A DNA stretch of 64,000 bases from Terrihabitans soli (lineage in GTDB: Bacteria > Pseudomonadota > Alphaproteobacteria > Rhizobiales > Methylopilaceae), in NCBI RefSeq assembly GCF_014191545.1, contig NZ_AP023361.1, forward strand, positions 2,508,501 to 2,572,500, in the 5' to 3' direction. Position 1 is the first letter of the stretch; each line of letters begins with the position of its first letter. This document shows positions 50,796-59,233 of the stretch, in pieces. The notes under the pieces are model-generated. The model was not told the origin of the DNA, did no database searches, and was given only the letters and a program-made list of their open reading frames with translations. Both the position numbers and the translations under genes were made by a program.

Positions 50796-52052
50796 ATGAG
50801 CAACGCCTTCCCTACCGATCCCTACTATTCCTATCCGGGCGCCTATGCCGGACAGGCCGAGCCACTCTTCGAGAAACTGGCGCTCGCGCTGATCATCGCT
50901 GCGGCTACGTTCAATCTTGCGCTGGCGCTGGTCAATAATCACGTCGTCGGTATTACGCCCGCTTTTCCGATGGCGGCGGAAGCCCTGATCATCGGAGCGA
51001 CGACGGTCCTGATCGCACGAAAGCACGACACGTTCGCCTTCTTCTTCGTGGTGGCGACCATCGGCTATTTTGCGATCCTCTATCTGCTGCGGGGTTATGT
51101 CGATCCGAAGCCCATACGCGACGTCCTTATCCCGTTGCTGTTTTTCCGCCTCGGCGTTCTTTACGGGGGCGAGCAGGCGGTTCTTCGGGTGACGAAACTG
51201 CTTTTGGCCATCACCTTCGTGGTGGGCATCTGGGAGTGGCTCGCTCCCTCGCAGTTCGGCCAGTTTTTCGGCGTCCTGAAATACTTCATTGCCAAAGGCG
51301 CCACGGGCGATGAGGTCGGCGAGTTCATCCAGAACGGGCTGAACATCAACGCTCTGCGGCCCGCCGGCCAGGGACGCGAAATCTTCTCCTTTCTAGGCCC
51401 GCACCGCGTCTCGTCGATATTTCTGGAGCCGGTGACGGCCGGCAATTTCGGCGCGTTCTGCATCGCCGTATTTTTAGGCACCCTGCGCGGTTGGAAATCC
51501 TGGCTCTGGTTCGGCATGGCCGCTGCCGTTTTGATCTTTGCCGACGCCAGATTTGGCGTTCTTTTAGCCATCGGGGCGATCGCGCTTTACCAGCTGCGCT
51601 TTCTCCACAATCCGATCTTTTTCGCCCTTCTGCCGGTCTTCTTCATTGTCGGCCTGGCGGCCTATGGGAGCTTCGGCGGGGAGACGCCCAATACGCTCGT
51701 GGGCCGCCTGATCTATTCTGGAAAAGCCTTGTATTCGTTCAACGCTGGCGACTGGTTTGGCGTACCGGAAAGCCGCAAGGTCTGGCATGACTCCGGGTTC
51801 GCTTACGCGTTGAGCCAGTTCGGCATTCTATACTGCCTGGCTGCCTGGGCTTTTATTTCAGTTGTTAATCCCAAGACTGAACTTGGCCGTTTTCGTCTTT
51901 GCTATGTTATGTGCTTTATTTGCTTGAGCTTTTCGGTTTCGGCCTCGCTCTGGAGCATAAAAATGGCGGCGCTTATGTGGTTCGTCTGCGGCAGCGCATT
52001 GCGCGATGTACCGCCCGACCCGGGTGTTGCATCCATACAACCGCAGCGCTGA
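50796..52052 (+). CDS. GumE-like polysaccharide polymerase
   Basis: 418 residues from ATG 50796 (MSNAFPTDPYYSYPG), 2 bases after the previous stop. There are about 11-12 membrane helices. The periplasmic loop includes REIFSFLGPHRVSSIFLEPV, and a later FADARFGVLLAIGAIALYQL. These features fit the GumE/Wzy-type family that polymerises lipid-linked repeat units at the periplasmic face. The last 150 bases are AT-rich relative to the surroundings. Together with the Wzy_C protein at 43488 there are two polymerase-type proteins in one locus. Confidence 0.75.
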   Translation: MSNAFPTDPYYSYPGAYAGQAEPLFEKLALALIIAAATFNLALALVNNHVVGITPAFPMAAEALIIGATTVLIARKHDTFAFFFVVATIGYFAILYLLRGYVDPKPIRDVLIPLLFFRLGVLYGGEQAVLRVTKLLLAITFVVGIWEWLAPSQFGQFFGVLKYFIAKGATGDEVGEFIQNGLNINALRPAGQGREIFSFLGPHRVSSIFLEPVTAGNFGAFCIAVFLGTLRGWKSWLWFGMAAAVLIFADARFGVLLAIGAIALYQLRFLHNPIFFALLPVFFIVGLAAYGSFGGETPNTLVGRLIYSGKALYSFNAGDWFGVPESRKVWHDSGFAYALSQFGILYCLAAWAFISVVNPKTELGRFRLCYVMCFICLSFSVSASLWSIKMAALMWFVCGSALRDVPPDPGVASIQPQR

Positions 52053-52126
52053 AACGGCCTTCAAACGGAGATCGCCGGTTACCCCCCTTACCTGCCTGTA
52101 CTAAAGTAGGTTTTGGGGGAATCATC

Positions 52127-53320
52127 ATGGTTCGGAAACTGATCCTGGCGGCGGGCGCGCTCGGGCTGCTTTCAGCTTGCAGCACATTGCCTGCTGCGGG
52201 CCCGGATGTAGACGACGTCAAGGGCAAGGCCTCGATCGTCGCGAACGTCGATAAGGGCCATGTTCCCTATTACGCCGCCATCGACCTGACGGCAGACAAT
52301 GTCCGTTACTTCAATGGTTCCTACGGGGAATCGCTGTTCGGCACGTTCGGCGGCGGCCGCGGTCCTGCGCCGGAACTAATCGTCGGCGTCGGCGACGTCG
52401 TTCAGGTCACGATTTTCGAAGCGTCGAGCGGCGGTCTTTTCATCCCGTCCGAGGCAGGCATCCGCCCCGGCAATTTCGTGACGATGCCGCAGCAGATCGT
52501 CGACTCTGCGGGCTTCATCACCGTCCCCTATGCCGGCAAGATCCAGGCGGCAGGCCGTACGCTCCCGGCCATACAAGACGATATCGAACAGAAGCTCGCC
52601 CCCCGCGCCATCGAGCCGCAGGCGGTCGTCAATCTGGTCGAGCAGAACGCGATGCAGGTTTCGGTGGTCGGCGAGGTCAACGGATCGAGCAAGATCACTA
52701 TTGCGGTGTCCGGTGATCGCGTTCTGGACATGATCGCAAAGGCTGGCGGCCTGCGTTACCCATCCTATGAATCCTACGTGACGCTGACGCGCCGCGGGCG
52801 CAGCAGCACCGTCAGCTTCCCGACGCTCATCGCCAATCCGAAAGAGAATATCTTTGTCTCGCGCACCGACACGATATTCGTCTATCGCGAACAGCCCTTC
52901 TTCGTCGCCGTTGGCGCTTCGGGTCTGAACGGCCATTTTGCATTCGACCAGGAACGCCTGACGCTGTCCGAAGCGATCGGCAAATCGGGCGGCCTGCTTG
53001 ATGAGCGGGCAAATCCTGCAGCGGTTCTTCTGTACCGCCAAGAGGCTGTCGCCAATCTGAAGGCCGCAGGCATCGAAGTGTCGGCGGATATCGGGCCGAC
53101 GGTTCCGGTGATTTACCGCCTCAACGTGCGCAATCCGGCCGGCTTCTTCGCCGCCCAGCAGTTCACGATGCGCAACCGCGACATCCTTTATGTTTCGAAC
53201 GCCGACTCTGTCGAGCTGCTCAAATTCCTCCTGGTTGTGAACGCGGTCAGCTCTACGGCCGCCGGCGTCAGCGACGACGTCGTCACCGTGAAGGACAACG
53301 TCAAAGCGCTGAAGGACTGA
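52127..53320 (+). CDS. Polysaccharide export lipoprotein (Wza/GumB/ExoF-like)
   Basis: 397 residues from ATG 52127. A lipoprotein signal (MVRKLILAAGALGLLSAC, with Cys18 in LSAC) is followed by the polysaccharide export domain, GVGDVVQVTIFEASSGGLF and VPYAGKIQAAGRTLPAIQDD, and by SLBB-type repeats (VSVVGEVNGSSKITIAVSGD; VAVGASGLNGHFAFDQERLT; further copy later). It forms the outer-membrane export channel with the tyrosine autokinase. A gap of 74 bases, with GGGGGAA before the ATG, separates it from the GumE-like gene. The longer frame from 51899 is rejected because the signal would be internal. Confidence 0.92.
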   Translation: MVRKLILAAGALGLLSACSTLPAAGPDVDDVKGKASIVANVDKGHVPYYAAIDLTADNVRYFNGSYGESLFGTFGGGRGPAPELIVGVGDVVQVTIFEASSGGLFIPSEAGIRPGNFVTMPQQIVDSAGFITVPYAGKIQAAGRTLPAIQDDIEQKLAPRAIEPQAVVNLVEQNAMQVSVVGEVNGSSKITIAVSGDRVLDMIAKAGGLRYPSYESYVTLTRRGRSSTVSFPTLIANPKENIFVSRTDTIFVYREQPFFVAVGASGLNGHFAFDQERLTLSEAIGKSGGLLDERANPAAVLLYRQEAVANLKAAGIEVSADIGPTVPVIYRLNVRNPAGFFAAQQFTMRNRDILYVSNADSVELLKFLLVVNAVSSTAAGVSDDVVTVKDNVKALKD

Positions 53321-53377
53321 GACCGGCTGAAGACGGCTGGAGACTAGGTCAGGGGCGAAACGCTGCCGTCCGGCGTT

Positions 53378-54124
53378 TCAAGCCGGCGCGGTGCGGATCG
53401 GGAACAGCCGGTCGCGCGCCACTACGACGAAGAACGCCACGGCACCGACCGTATAGCGCCTGGTCAGACGCTTGGGTTCTAGGCAAATCCGGTACGCCCA
53501 TTCCATCCCGCATTTGCGGATCGCTGCGGGTGCTCTGCGCTTGTGGCCCGTCGCCCACTCGAAAAGCGCGCCGATGCAGACGATCAGCTTTGCATCGAGC
53601 TGCGCCGCATGACGCAGCACCCATTCTTCCTGCCTCGGATTGCCGAGCCCGACCAGCACGATATCCGCGCCCGAGCGGTTGATGTCAGCGACCAGATCGC
53701 GCTCATCAGCAGCATAGGAAAAGCCGTCACACGTTCCCACGACATTTACATGCGGCAATGCTCCGAAGAGTTCGCCTGCCTCGGCGACAACCTGTGCCTC
53801 CGATCCGAACAGATAAACATTGGCGGGGCGCGCAAGCGCTTTCAGAAATCGCGGCGTGAAATCGGTGCCGTTCAGATTTTCGCGGAAGCGCCGCCCGAAA
53901 AGAAGAAGCGAAGCTGCATTCATCGCAATGCCGTCATTTACGATGATGCTCGGGGTGTTTTGCATATCCTCGCGGAGATGCTGGCACTCGACCACGAAAT
54001 GATGGTTCGCAAAAAACAGAAGGGTTTGCTCGTGGCGGCGCAGACGGCGCTGCAACAGGCGCGTGAGCGCGTCGGCGCGCGTATCGGAAACGAGAAAGCC
54101 CGCCAACTGGCGACGCGCGGCCAT
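53378..54124 (-). CDS. WecG/TagA/GumM-type glycosyltransferase (GT26)
   Basis: 248 residues from ATG 54124 (MAARRQLAGFLVSDTRADAL); a GTG at 54136 is also possible. GT26 features: FFANHHFVVECQ, NDGIAMNAASLLLFGR with the catalytic aspartate, LNGTDFTPRFLKAL, YLFGSEAQVV, and the closing VGLGNPRQEEWVLRH and ALFEWATGHKRRAP. Members add a ManNAcA, ManNAc or glucose residue to an undecaprenyl-linked disaccharide; GumM adds the second xanthan glucose. Peripheral at the inner membrane. It is 46 bases downstream of the GT2 gene on the same strand. Confidence 0.9.
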   Translation of the reverse strand: MAARRQLAGFLVSDTRADALTRLLQRRLRRHEQTLLFFANHHFVVECQHLREDMQNTPSIIVNDGIAMNAASLLLFGRRFRENLNGTDFTPRFLKALARPANVYLFGSEAQVVAEAGELFGALPHVNVVGTCDGFSYAADERDLVADINRSGADIVLVGLGNPRQEEWVLRHAAQLDAKLIVCIGALFEWATGHKRRAPAAIRKCGMEWAYRICLEPKRLTRRYTVGAVAFFVVVARDRLFPIRTAPA

Positions 54125-54169
54125 GCTCAAACGCACAAGGTTCGGCGGCGGGCGGCCGCGGAGAAACGC

Positions 54170-55042
54170 TCACTCACGGGACATGGCTTTCGCCTGGCGC
54201 GAGCGGCCCGACAGCTGCAGCGCGACGAAACCCAGAGCACCGGCCATTTCCCACAACAGGGATCGCGGGCGGTGAAGAATGCGGCGCGGAAATTCGATCC
54301 AGCCCTGCAGCCGCGGGCGAAACCCCCGCCCCTGCATCAGCAGTTTCATGTGGTATGCGCCACGGCCGATATCGTAGCTCTTATGCAATTTTTCGACATC
54401 GGCGCCCTTACGGCCGTGATGATGCCAGACCACGAGTTCAGGCGCGTAGCGGCCTTCATAACCATGAAGGCTCGCTTTGCCGGCGGCATCGCAATCCTCG
54501 GCCGCGAAATAAGAGCCGCTTCCGAAATCGACGTCGAAATGTCCGATCTCATCCAGTACGGACCGGCGAAAGACCATATTTGCGCCCTTCACCGCACCAG
54601 GGCGCACATAGCTGCGAGGCGGGATGACGACAGGCTCGCACGACTCGTTGATTGTGACCGGATAGTCCGAAGGATCGTAAAGACGCACACGCCCGCTCGC
54701 ATATCCGAGACGGGGATCGGAAAACAGCTTCTTGGCCTGTTCGAGAAAATCCGGCTCAATATAACAATCATCGTCTGTAAAAACGACGAGCGCGCCGGAA
54801 CTGTGTGCCAGGCCCGCATTGCGCGCCGAACTCAGCCCGGCAACCGGCTCGTACACATAGCGCACCGGGAACGGCGCCGTCGCCGCGAACGCCTCGATCT
54901 CCGCGCGCGTGCGGTCGGTGGAAGCATTGTCCACGATGACGCACTCCATCGCGCCGACTGGCTTCAATCTTGCCAGTGCCTTGAAGCACGGCATGAGCTT
55001 TTCGCCGCGATTTCGTGTACAGATGATCAGCGAGACGTCCAA
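54170..55042 (-). CDS. Glycosyltransferase family 2
   Basis: 290 residues. GT-A fold with VSLIICTRNRGEKLMPCF, CVIVDNASTDRTRAEIEAF, a DXD-type FTDDDCYIEPDFLEQ, and the acceptor loop SYFAAEDCDAAGKASLHGY with the ED base. There is no membrane anchor, although the C-terminal 60 residues are basic and amphipathic. The start is a TTG at 55042 with AAGGGCGG upstream; the nearby ATG is out of frame. It lies 46 bases upstream of the GT26 gene and is divergent from the pyruvyl transferase gene. Sugar donor not inferable. Confidence 0.85.
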   Translation of the reverse strand: MDVSLIICTRNRGEKLMPCFKALARLKPVGAMECVIVDNASTDRTRAEIEAFAATAPFPVRYVYEPVAGLSSARNAGLAHSSGALVVFTDDDCYIEPDFLEQAKKLFSDPRLGYASGRVRLYDPSDYPVTINESCEPVVIPPRSYVRPGAVKGANMVFRRSVLDEIGHFDVDFGSGSYFAAEDCDAAGKASLHGYEGRYAPELVVWHHHGRKGADVEKLHKSYDIGRGAYHMKLLMQGRGFRPRLQGWIEFPRRILHRPRSLLWEMAGALGFVALQLSGRSRQAKAMSRE

Positions 55043-55088
55043 TGCATGCCGCCCTTCTAAAGACCCTTAATATCCGGACAGTAAGTGC

Positions 55089-56093
55089 ATGATTGTTGCC
55101 CCCTCCACGACCAGTGTCAAAAGTAAAATCCGGGGCGAAATCTTTCGCATTATCCCTAATCTGGCCGATCCGAGCGGCGGCTTCGCACTTCTCGATTTCC
55201 CGAATTATGCGAATGTCGGTGACAGTTTGATATGGCTGGGCGAGACGTCCTTCTTCAGGGAATGTTTCGGGGTCACCCCGAGCTATGTCGCAATCCGCGA
55301 TGAATTCGACGCGGCGTCTCTGAGACGAGCCTGCCCGAAAGGACCGATCTATCTCAGCGGCGGCGGCAATTTCGGCGATATCTGGCCGAAATTTCAGGCC
55401 TTCCGGCAGCGCGTGCTCGAGGAATTTCCGGACCGCCCGGTGATCCAGTTGCCGCAAAGTATTCATTTCCGCGAGGCGGCCAATCTGCAGCGGACCCGCG
55501 ACTTCATCGCCCGGCACCCCGACTTCACACTCCTTGTCCGCGATCAGCCGAGCTACGACCTCGCCAAAGCCGAGTTCGACTGCGCGGTTCACCTGTGTCC
55601 GGACATGGCGTTTGCGCTGAAGCCGTTCACCGATCCGCTGCGGCCGGTTTGCGATGCTGTATTTCTGCTGCGGCAGGACATCGAAAAGACCGCCGGCAGA
55701 GGCGAGCCCTCGGCCGCGCTCCGCAATATCGAGATCGTCGACTGGATCGAGGACGATGCGATGACAAAGCTGGCGCGGCACACCGTTCTTCCAGCGGCAC
55801 GCCGCCTTGCAGCCCTCACGGCAAACTACAGGGCCCTGTATGCGGCCTTCGAATGGCTTGCGATTCTGAGGCTGCGACAGGGACGCCGGGCGCTGTCGCG
55901 CGGCCGCATCGTGGTGACCGACCGGCTGCACGCTCACATCTTTTCCCTGCTGCTGGGCATTCCTCATGTCGTCGTCGATAATTCCTACGGAAAGGTCGGC
56001 CGCTTCATAGAAAAATGGACGCATGCCGATCCGCTCGTACGGACGGCTCCGTCGCTGGCCACGGCATGCGACTATGTGTCGGAAAATGCCTGA
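55089..56093 (+). CDS. Polysaccharide pyruvyl transferase family protein
   Basis: 334 residues. It carries the family signatures: FALLDFPNYANVGDSLIWLG, IYLSGGGNFGDIWPKFQAFR, PVIQLPQSIHFREAANLQ, LLVRDQPSYDLAKAEFDC, HLCPDMAFAL, and the C-terminal VVTDRLHAHIFSLLLGIPHV with a conserved RLH. Enzymes such as ExoV, GumL and CsaB add a pyruvate ketal from PEP to a sugar, making the polymer acidic. Cytoplasmic. It heads a pair with the GT25 gene, which starts directly after its stop. Confidence 0.92.
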   Translation: MIVAPSTTSVKSKIRGEIFRIIPNLADPSGGFALLDFPNYANVGDSLIWLGETSFFRECFGVTPSYVAIRDEFDAASLRRACPKGPIYLSGGGNFGDIWPKFQAFRQRVLEEFPDRPVIQLPQSIHFREAANLQRTRDFIARHPDFTLLVRDQPSYDLAKAEFDCAVHLCPDMAFALKPFTDPLRPVCDAVFLLRQDIEKTAGRGEPSAALRNIEIVDWIEDDAMTKLARHTVLPAARRLAALTANYRALYAAFEWLAILRLRQGRRALSRGRIVVTDRLHAHIFSLLLGIPHVVVDNSYGKVGRFIEKWTHADPLVRTAPSLATACDYVSENA

Positions 56094-56816
56094 ATGAACG
56101 TCGCAATCCATATTGTAAGCCTGCCCGCGTCTACCGAGCGCCGGGAATATTTTTCGTCTCAGATGGCGCGCATAAACGTGCCGTGGTCGTTCTTCGATGC
56201 GCGGACGGCGCTTCCGGACGGACTGTCCTATGACGCAAAGAGGGCCTTGTGGTTTCGCGGCCGGACGTTGACGGCCGGTGAGCTCGGCTGTTTCGCCAGC
56301 CATTTCGTGTTGTGGCAATCCCTCGTCCGCGATCCCGATTGCGACGCCTATTGCATCATCGAAGACGATGTTGTCCTGGACTGGTCCTTCTTTTCCAGCG
56401 CAAGCGATTTTCCGGAGCTTTTCGGCGACCACGGTTTCGTCCGCTTCTATGCAAAGCTTCCCGTGCCGATGACAACCGTCGGAGCTGCCGGCAGGCGCCA
56501 TCTCGTGCGTTTCAAGCGCCCTCCCTACGGCACGCAAGGCTACTACATCTCGAAGTCGGCCGCGGCGAAGTTTCTGGCATCCATCACCGAAGTGGTGCGC
56601 CCCATCGACGACGAAATCGATCGTGTATGGGCGCACGGCGTGCCGAGCATCGGCGTTTTCCCGTTTCCGCTCTTCGAACTCGGTCTTGCTTCGACGATCG
56701 AGGATCAGCGGCGGGCCACCGTGCGGCTCACCGGCTCCGACCTATGGAAGCGTCTTTTGGCCCGGTCACGGGAGAAACTTCGTAAGGTCATTCACTTTCG
56801 GAGCTTTCGGGTTTAA
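56094..56816 (+). CDS. Glycosyltransferase family 25 (LPS beta-galactosyltransferase-like)
   Basis: 240 residues. GT25 motifs: an opening IHIVSLPASTERREYFSSQM, LTAGELGCFASHFVLWQSLV, the acidic IIEDDVVLDWSFF, and GTQGYYISKSAAAKFLASI, followed by PIDDEIDRVWAHGV. Members transfer galactose or glucose in lipooligosaccharide and similar glycans. It starts directly after the pyruvyl transferase stop. Its last 29 bases overlap the end of the convergent flippase gene. Confidence 0.9.
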   Translation: MNVAIHIVSLPASTERREYFSSQMARINVPWSFFDARTALPDGLSYDAKRALWFRGRTLTAGELGCFASHFVLWQSLVRDPDCDAYCIIEDDVVLDWSFFSSASDFPELFGDHGFVRFYAKLPVPMTTVGAAGRRHLVRFKRPPYGTQGYYISKSAAAKFLASITEVVRPIDDEIDRVWAHGVPSIGVFPFPLFELGLASTIEDQRRATVRLTGSDLWKRLLARSREKLRKVIHFRSFRV

Positions 56817-58263
56817 CCCCGCCTCTCGCCGCGAACAGGAAACGCAGGCTCCGGCGTTCGAAAATCAGCATATAGGCTGAGTAGAAGAGAACGCCGATCG
56901 CGATATTGATCGCAATACGAAGGATCGGGTCCATATCGTAGAGTTCGTAGGCGGACAGATAACGCAGCCCCACGACCATAAGAAGCGACGCGACGACAGG
57001 TCCCGCGGCGCATATGATCTGGTCCCAGATCGAAATGCCGCCATAGCGCGCCAGAAGATAGATTCCCAGCGGGACGGCGACGAAGTTCGGCGCCGCATAG
57101 CTCCACACCGCGACGTCGAAATCGTGATGGCCGAGGAACAGAACCGTTGCAGTGCCCGCCGCCAGGGCAACCCAGGAATTGAGCAATTGCGGCGCCTGAC
57201 GGCCCGCCGACAGGAGAACCGATGCCGCCAGCGCACGGGTAAAGCGCAGCAGCCAGGCCGCCGCGACGACCTGCGTCGCAAGCACCGCCGGCAACCAGGT
57301 GGCACCGAAAACGACCGGCACGAGATCGGGCAAAATAGCGACAAGGCCAAGCAGCGCGGGGGACGACGCGGCAACAATGGCGCGCGTTCCCAGAACATAT
57401 GCCGTATGGACGCTCATATTCTGCCGCCGCAGGCTCGCAAATATCGGCAGCGCCACCCGCGATACCGACATGTTCAGAACATTCGCGACTTCGTCGATCA
57501 GCCGGACACCGAAATTCAGAAGGCCCAGCGCTTCCAACCCCTGAAGCCTGCCAAAGATCAGAAGGATGACTCGCGGGGTAAGCGCACCGGCAACGAGTTC
57601 CAGACTGATCAGACTGCCGAGTCGCAGCATCGGCACGCTTTCAGACCAGGAGTATTGAAGGCGCGGCCGGCGCGGGAGGCTCATGAGGAGAACGATCATC
57701 GCCGCAGCAAGACCGGCGGTCGAGCCGAGAATGATGGCCCACGCGCCATAGCCGAGAATGGCGGTACCCGCTGTGACGATGAGCGTTGCAAGTTTCTGAC
57801 CCAGCGTGCGGATGGCGAGCGCGCGCGTGCGCATCTTCCGCGACAACAAGGCGCTCGGCGTGCTCACGGCACCCTGCATCAGGCAGCCGAAAATGCCCTG
57901 AAACGCCAGAAGGCCGGCGAGTTCAGGTTCGCCATAAAAATTGGCGAACGGTATAGCGACCGTGGCACATATGACGGCGCCCACGGCGCCGAGACCGATT
58001 AGGTTCCACAGCATCGAGTCGGACGTGCGGCCATCCACATGGCGTGCGCGGATAAGGGCGTTGGTCGGTCCGGACAAAAGGACGCTCTGGACGATTGCCG
58101 GAACGGCGATGGCCAGCGCGGCAAGACCGAACTGATCGGGCGCTACGAAACGCGCCGCGGCCAGAGTCGTCAGAAAACTGGCGACCGCGGAAAGAAGACT
58201 TTCGCCGAAAGCCCAGGGGACCGCGGATCGGATGCGCCGCGTGAGCCGCTGCTTAGCTTGCAC
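56788..58263 (-). CDS. Wzx-type oligosaccharide flippase (MOP superfamily)
   Basis: 491 residues, about 12-14 membrane helices. The N-terminal AVPWAFGESLLSAVASFLTTL and FVAPDQFGLAALAIAVPAIV are typical of the polysaccharide transporter (RfbX/ExoT) family, as is the middle GLLNFGVRLIDEVANVLNMS. It flips undecaprenyl-linked repeat units across the inner membrane. The start is GTG 58263, overlapping the upstream GT34-type stop by 11 bases, so they are coupled. A basic C-terminal tail ends the chain. Only one flippase is present in the window, which marks it as the Wzx of this locus. Confidence 0.92.
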   Translation of the reverse strand: MQAKQRLTRRIRSAVPWAFGESLLSAVASFLTTLAAARFVAPDQFGLAALAIAVPAIVQSVLLSGPTNALIRARHVDGRTSDSMLWNLIGLGAVGAVICATVAIPFANFYGEPELAGLLAFQGIFGCLMQGAVSTPSALLSRKMRTRALAIRTLGQKLATLIVTAGTAILGYGAWAIILGSTAGLAAAMIVLLMSLPRRPRLQYSWSESVPMLRLGSLISLELVAGALTPRVILLIFGRLQGLEALGLLNFGVRLIDEVANVLNMSVSRVALPIFASLRRQNMSVHTAYVLGTRAIVAASSPALLGLVAILPDLVPVVFGATWLPAVLATQVVAAAWLLRFTRALAASVLLSAGRQAPQLLNSWVALAAGTATVLFLGHHDFDVAVWSYAAPNFVAVPLGIYLLARYGGISIWDQIICAAGPVVASLLMVVGLRYLSAYELYDMDPILRIAINIAIGVLFYSAYMLIFERRSLRFLFAARGGVKPESSESE

Positions 58264-59080
58264 CGAGCAACGGCCTCAGCAGTTTCACCTTTACGCGCGT
58301 GAGGAATTTCAGCAAAAGGCCAATCGGCTTCTTGGCCGGCGGCGGCTGCGGATCGTCCGAGAACAGGGACGCTCTGAACAGATGCGGATCGTAGAGCCCA
58401 CTGTCGACGGGAAGCATGTATTTATCGAGATCGAATCTGTTCCTCATTTCCTGCAGCTGCACATATTTGTTCTGGCTCGCCGCGAGATGGCAGATGAAGT
58501 GCTCGTTATGCGCCTTGGTGAAATTATACACACGGGCGTTGAACGCGGTGTGGTCGAGGATGTGAACGGTGGTCCCGATCATGCCGCGCGTCGCAAAAAG
58601 ATAGGTGAACCGCGCCTGGTCGCTCCCCGCATGTACATAGTGTCCGTACTTCTCGAAATTCCATTCGTCGCGTACAAGATTTTTGTCGACGCTCAGGACG
58701 TCTTCGAGCAGCGCGATCGCCGAGGGCGTGTTCTTGACGAAATAGATGCCGGCATTGATCAGCGTCCACAGACCCTTCTGATTGACTGGGCTCCGGCAGA
58801 AAATGAATTCGACCTTCGGATCATCGGGGATGAACTGCTCGAGCTTGATATCGATGTTGGCAAAATAAGCGTCGTCGTCGATCCAGAACAACCACTCGCA
58901 GTTGCCTCTCTTCAGAGCGTTGAGGGCGGTATGGATTTTCTGGTCGACAATCGAGACAAGCGGATAGGGAGTGACATCGAAAAGATAGTCGTACCCATGC
59001 TTCTCGCAGTAGATCGCGTGATTAACAGCCGCCGTTGTTTTGGGGCGCGTGTGCGAAGAAAGAACTAGGAACCGGGACAT
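58253..59080 (-). CDS. GT34-like (GMA12/MNN10-type) galactosyltransferase
   Basis: 275 residues from ATG 59080 (MSRFLVLSSHTRPKTTA). The central stretch WLFWIDDDAYFANIDIKLE has the DXD-type IDDD. LINAGIYFVKNTPSAIALLED, then DEWNFEKYGHYVHAGSDQARF, match the GMA12/MNN10 pattern in which N, G, W and D line the donor site. This family is mainly eukaryotic (galactomannan and xyloglucan synthesis) but occurs in bacterial capsule loci. The C-terminal basic tail (LLLKFLTRVKVKLLRPLLG) may contact the membrane. It is first in a two-gene unit with the flippase. Confidence 0.75.
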   Translation of the reverse strand: MSRFLVLSSHTRPKTTAAVNHAIYCEKHGYDYLFDVTPYPLVSIVDQKIHTALNALKRGNCEWLFWIDDDAYFANIDIKLEQFIPDDPKVEFIFCRSPVNQKGLWTLINAGIYFVKNTPSAIALLEDVLSVDKNLVRDEWNFEKYGHYVHAGSDQARFTYLFATRGMIGTTVHILDHTAFNARVYNFTKAHNEHFICHLAASQNKYVQLQEMRNRFDLDKYMLPVDSGLYDPHLFRASLFSDDPQPPPAKKPIGLLLKFLTRVKVKLLRPLLGAS

Positions 59081-59233
59081 AGCACACTCGTTTCGTAAGG
59101 GCGGCGACGCGCGGCCTTGCAATTATCATTCTACTCGCAAGGACCCTCCGAAAAAGGTCCGTCGACTGGAGTTTTCGCATTATTTTAGGTAGCGTTAAGG
59201 CTGAGCTGGGGAGCACTTCTGCGGAATTCGCTG

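Noticed and set aside
53543-55060. Open frame of 505 codons on the forward strand
   Set aside because: It is antisense to the GT26 and GT2 genes, both of which carry intact catalytic motifs. The translation is Arg/His/Ala-rich without domains.
54768-56636. Long open frame (622 codons) on the reverse strand across the pyruvyl transferase and GT25 genes
   Set aside because: It lies opposite genes with clear family motifs on the forward strand, and spans the divergent GT2/pyruvyl transferase gap. Its translation shows no fold or motif. High G+C makes long antisense frames common here.
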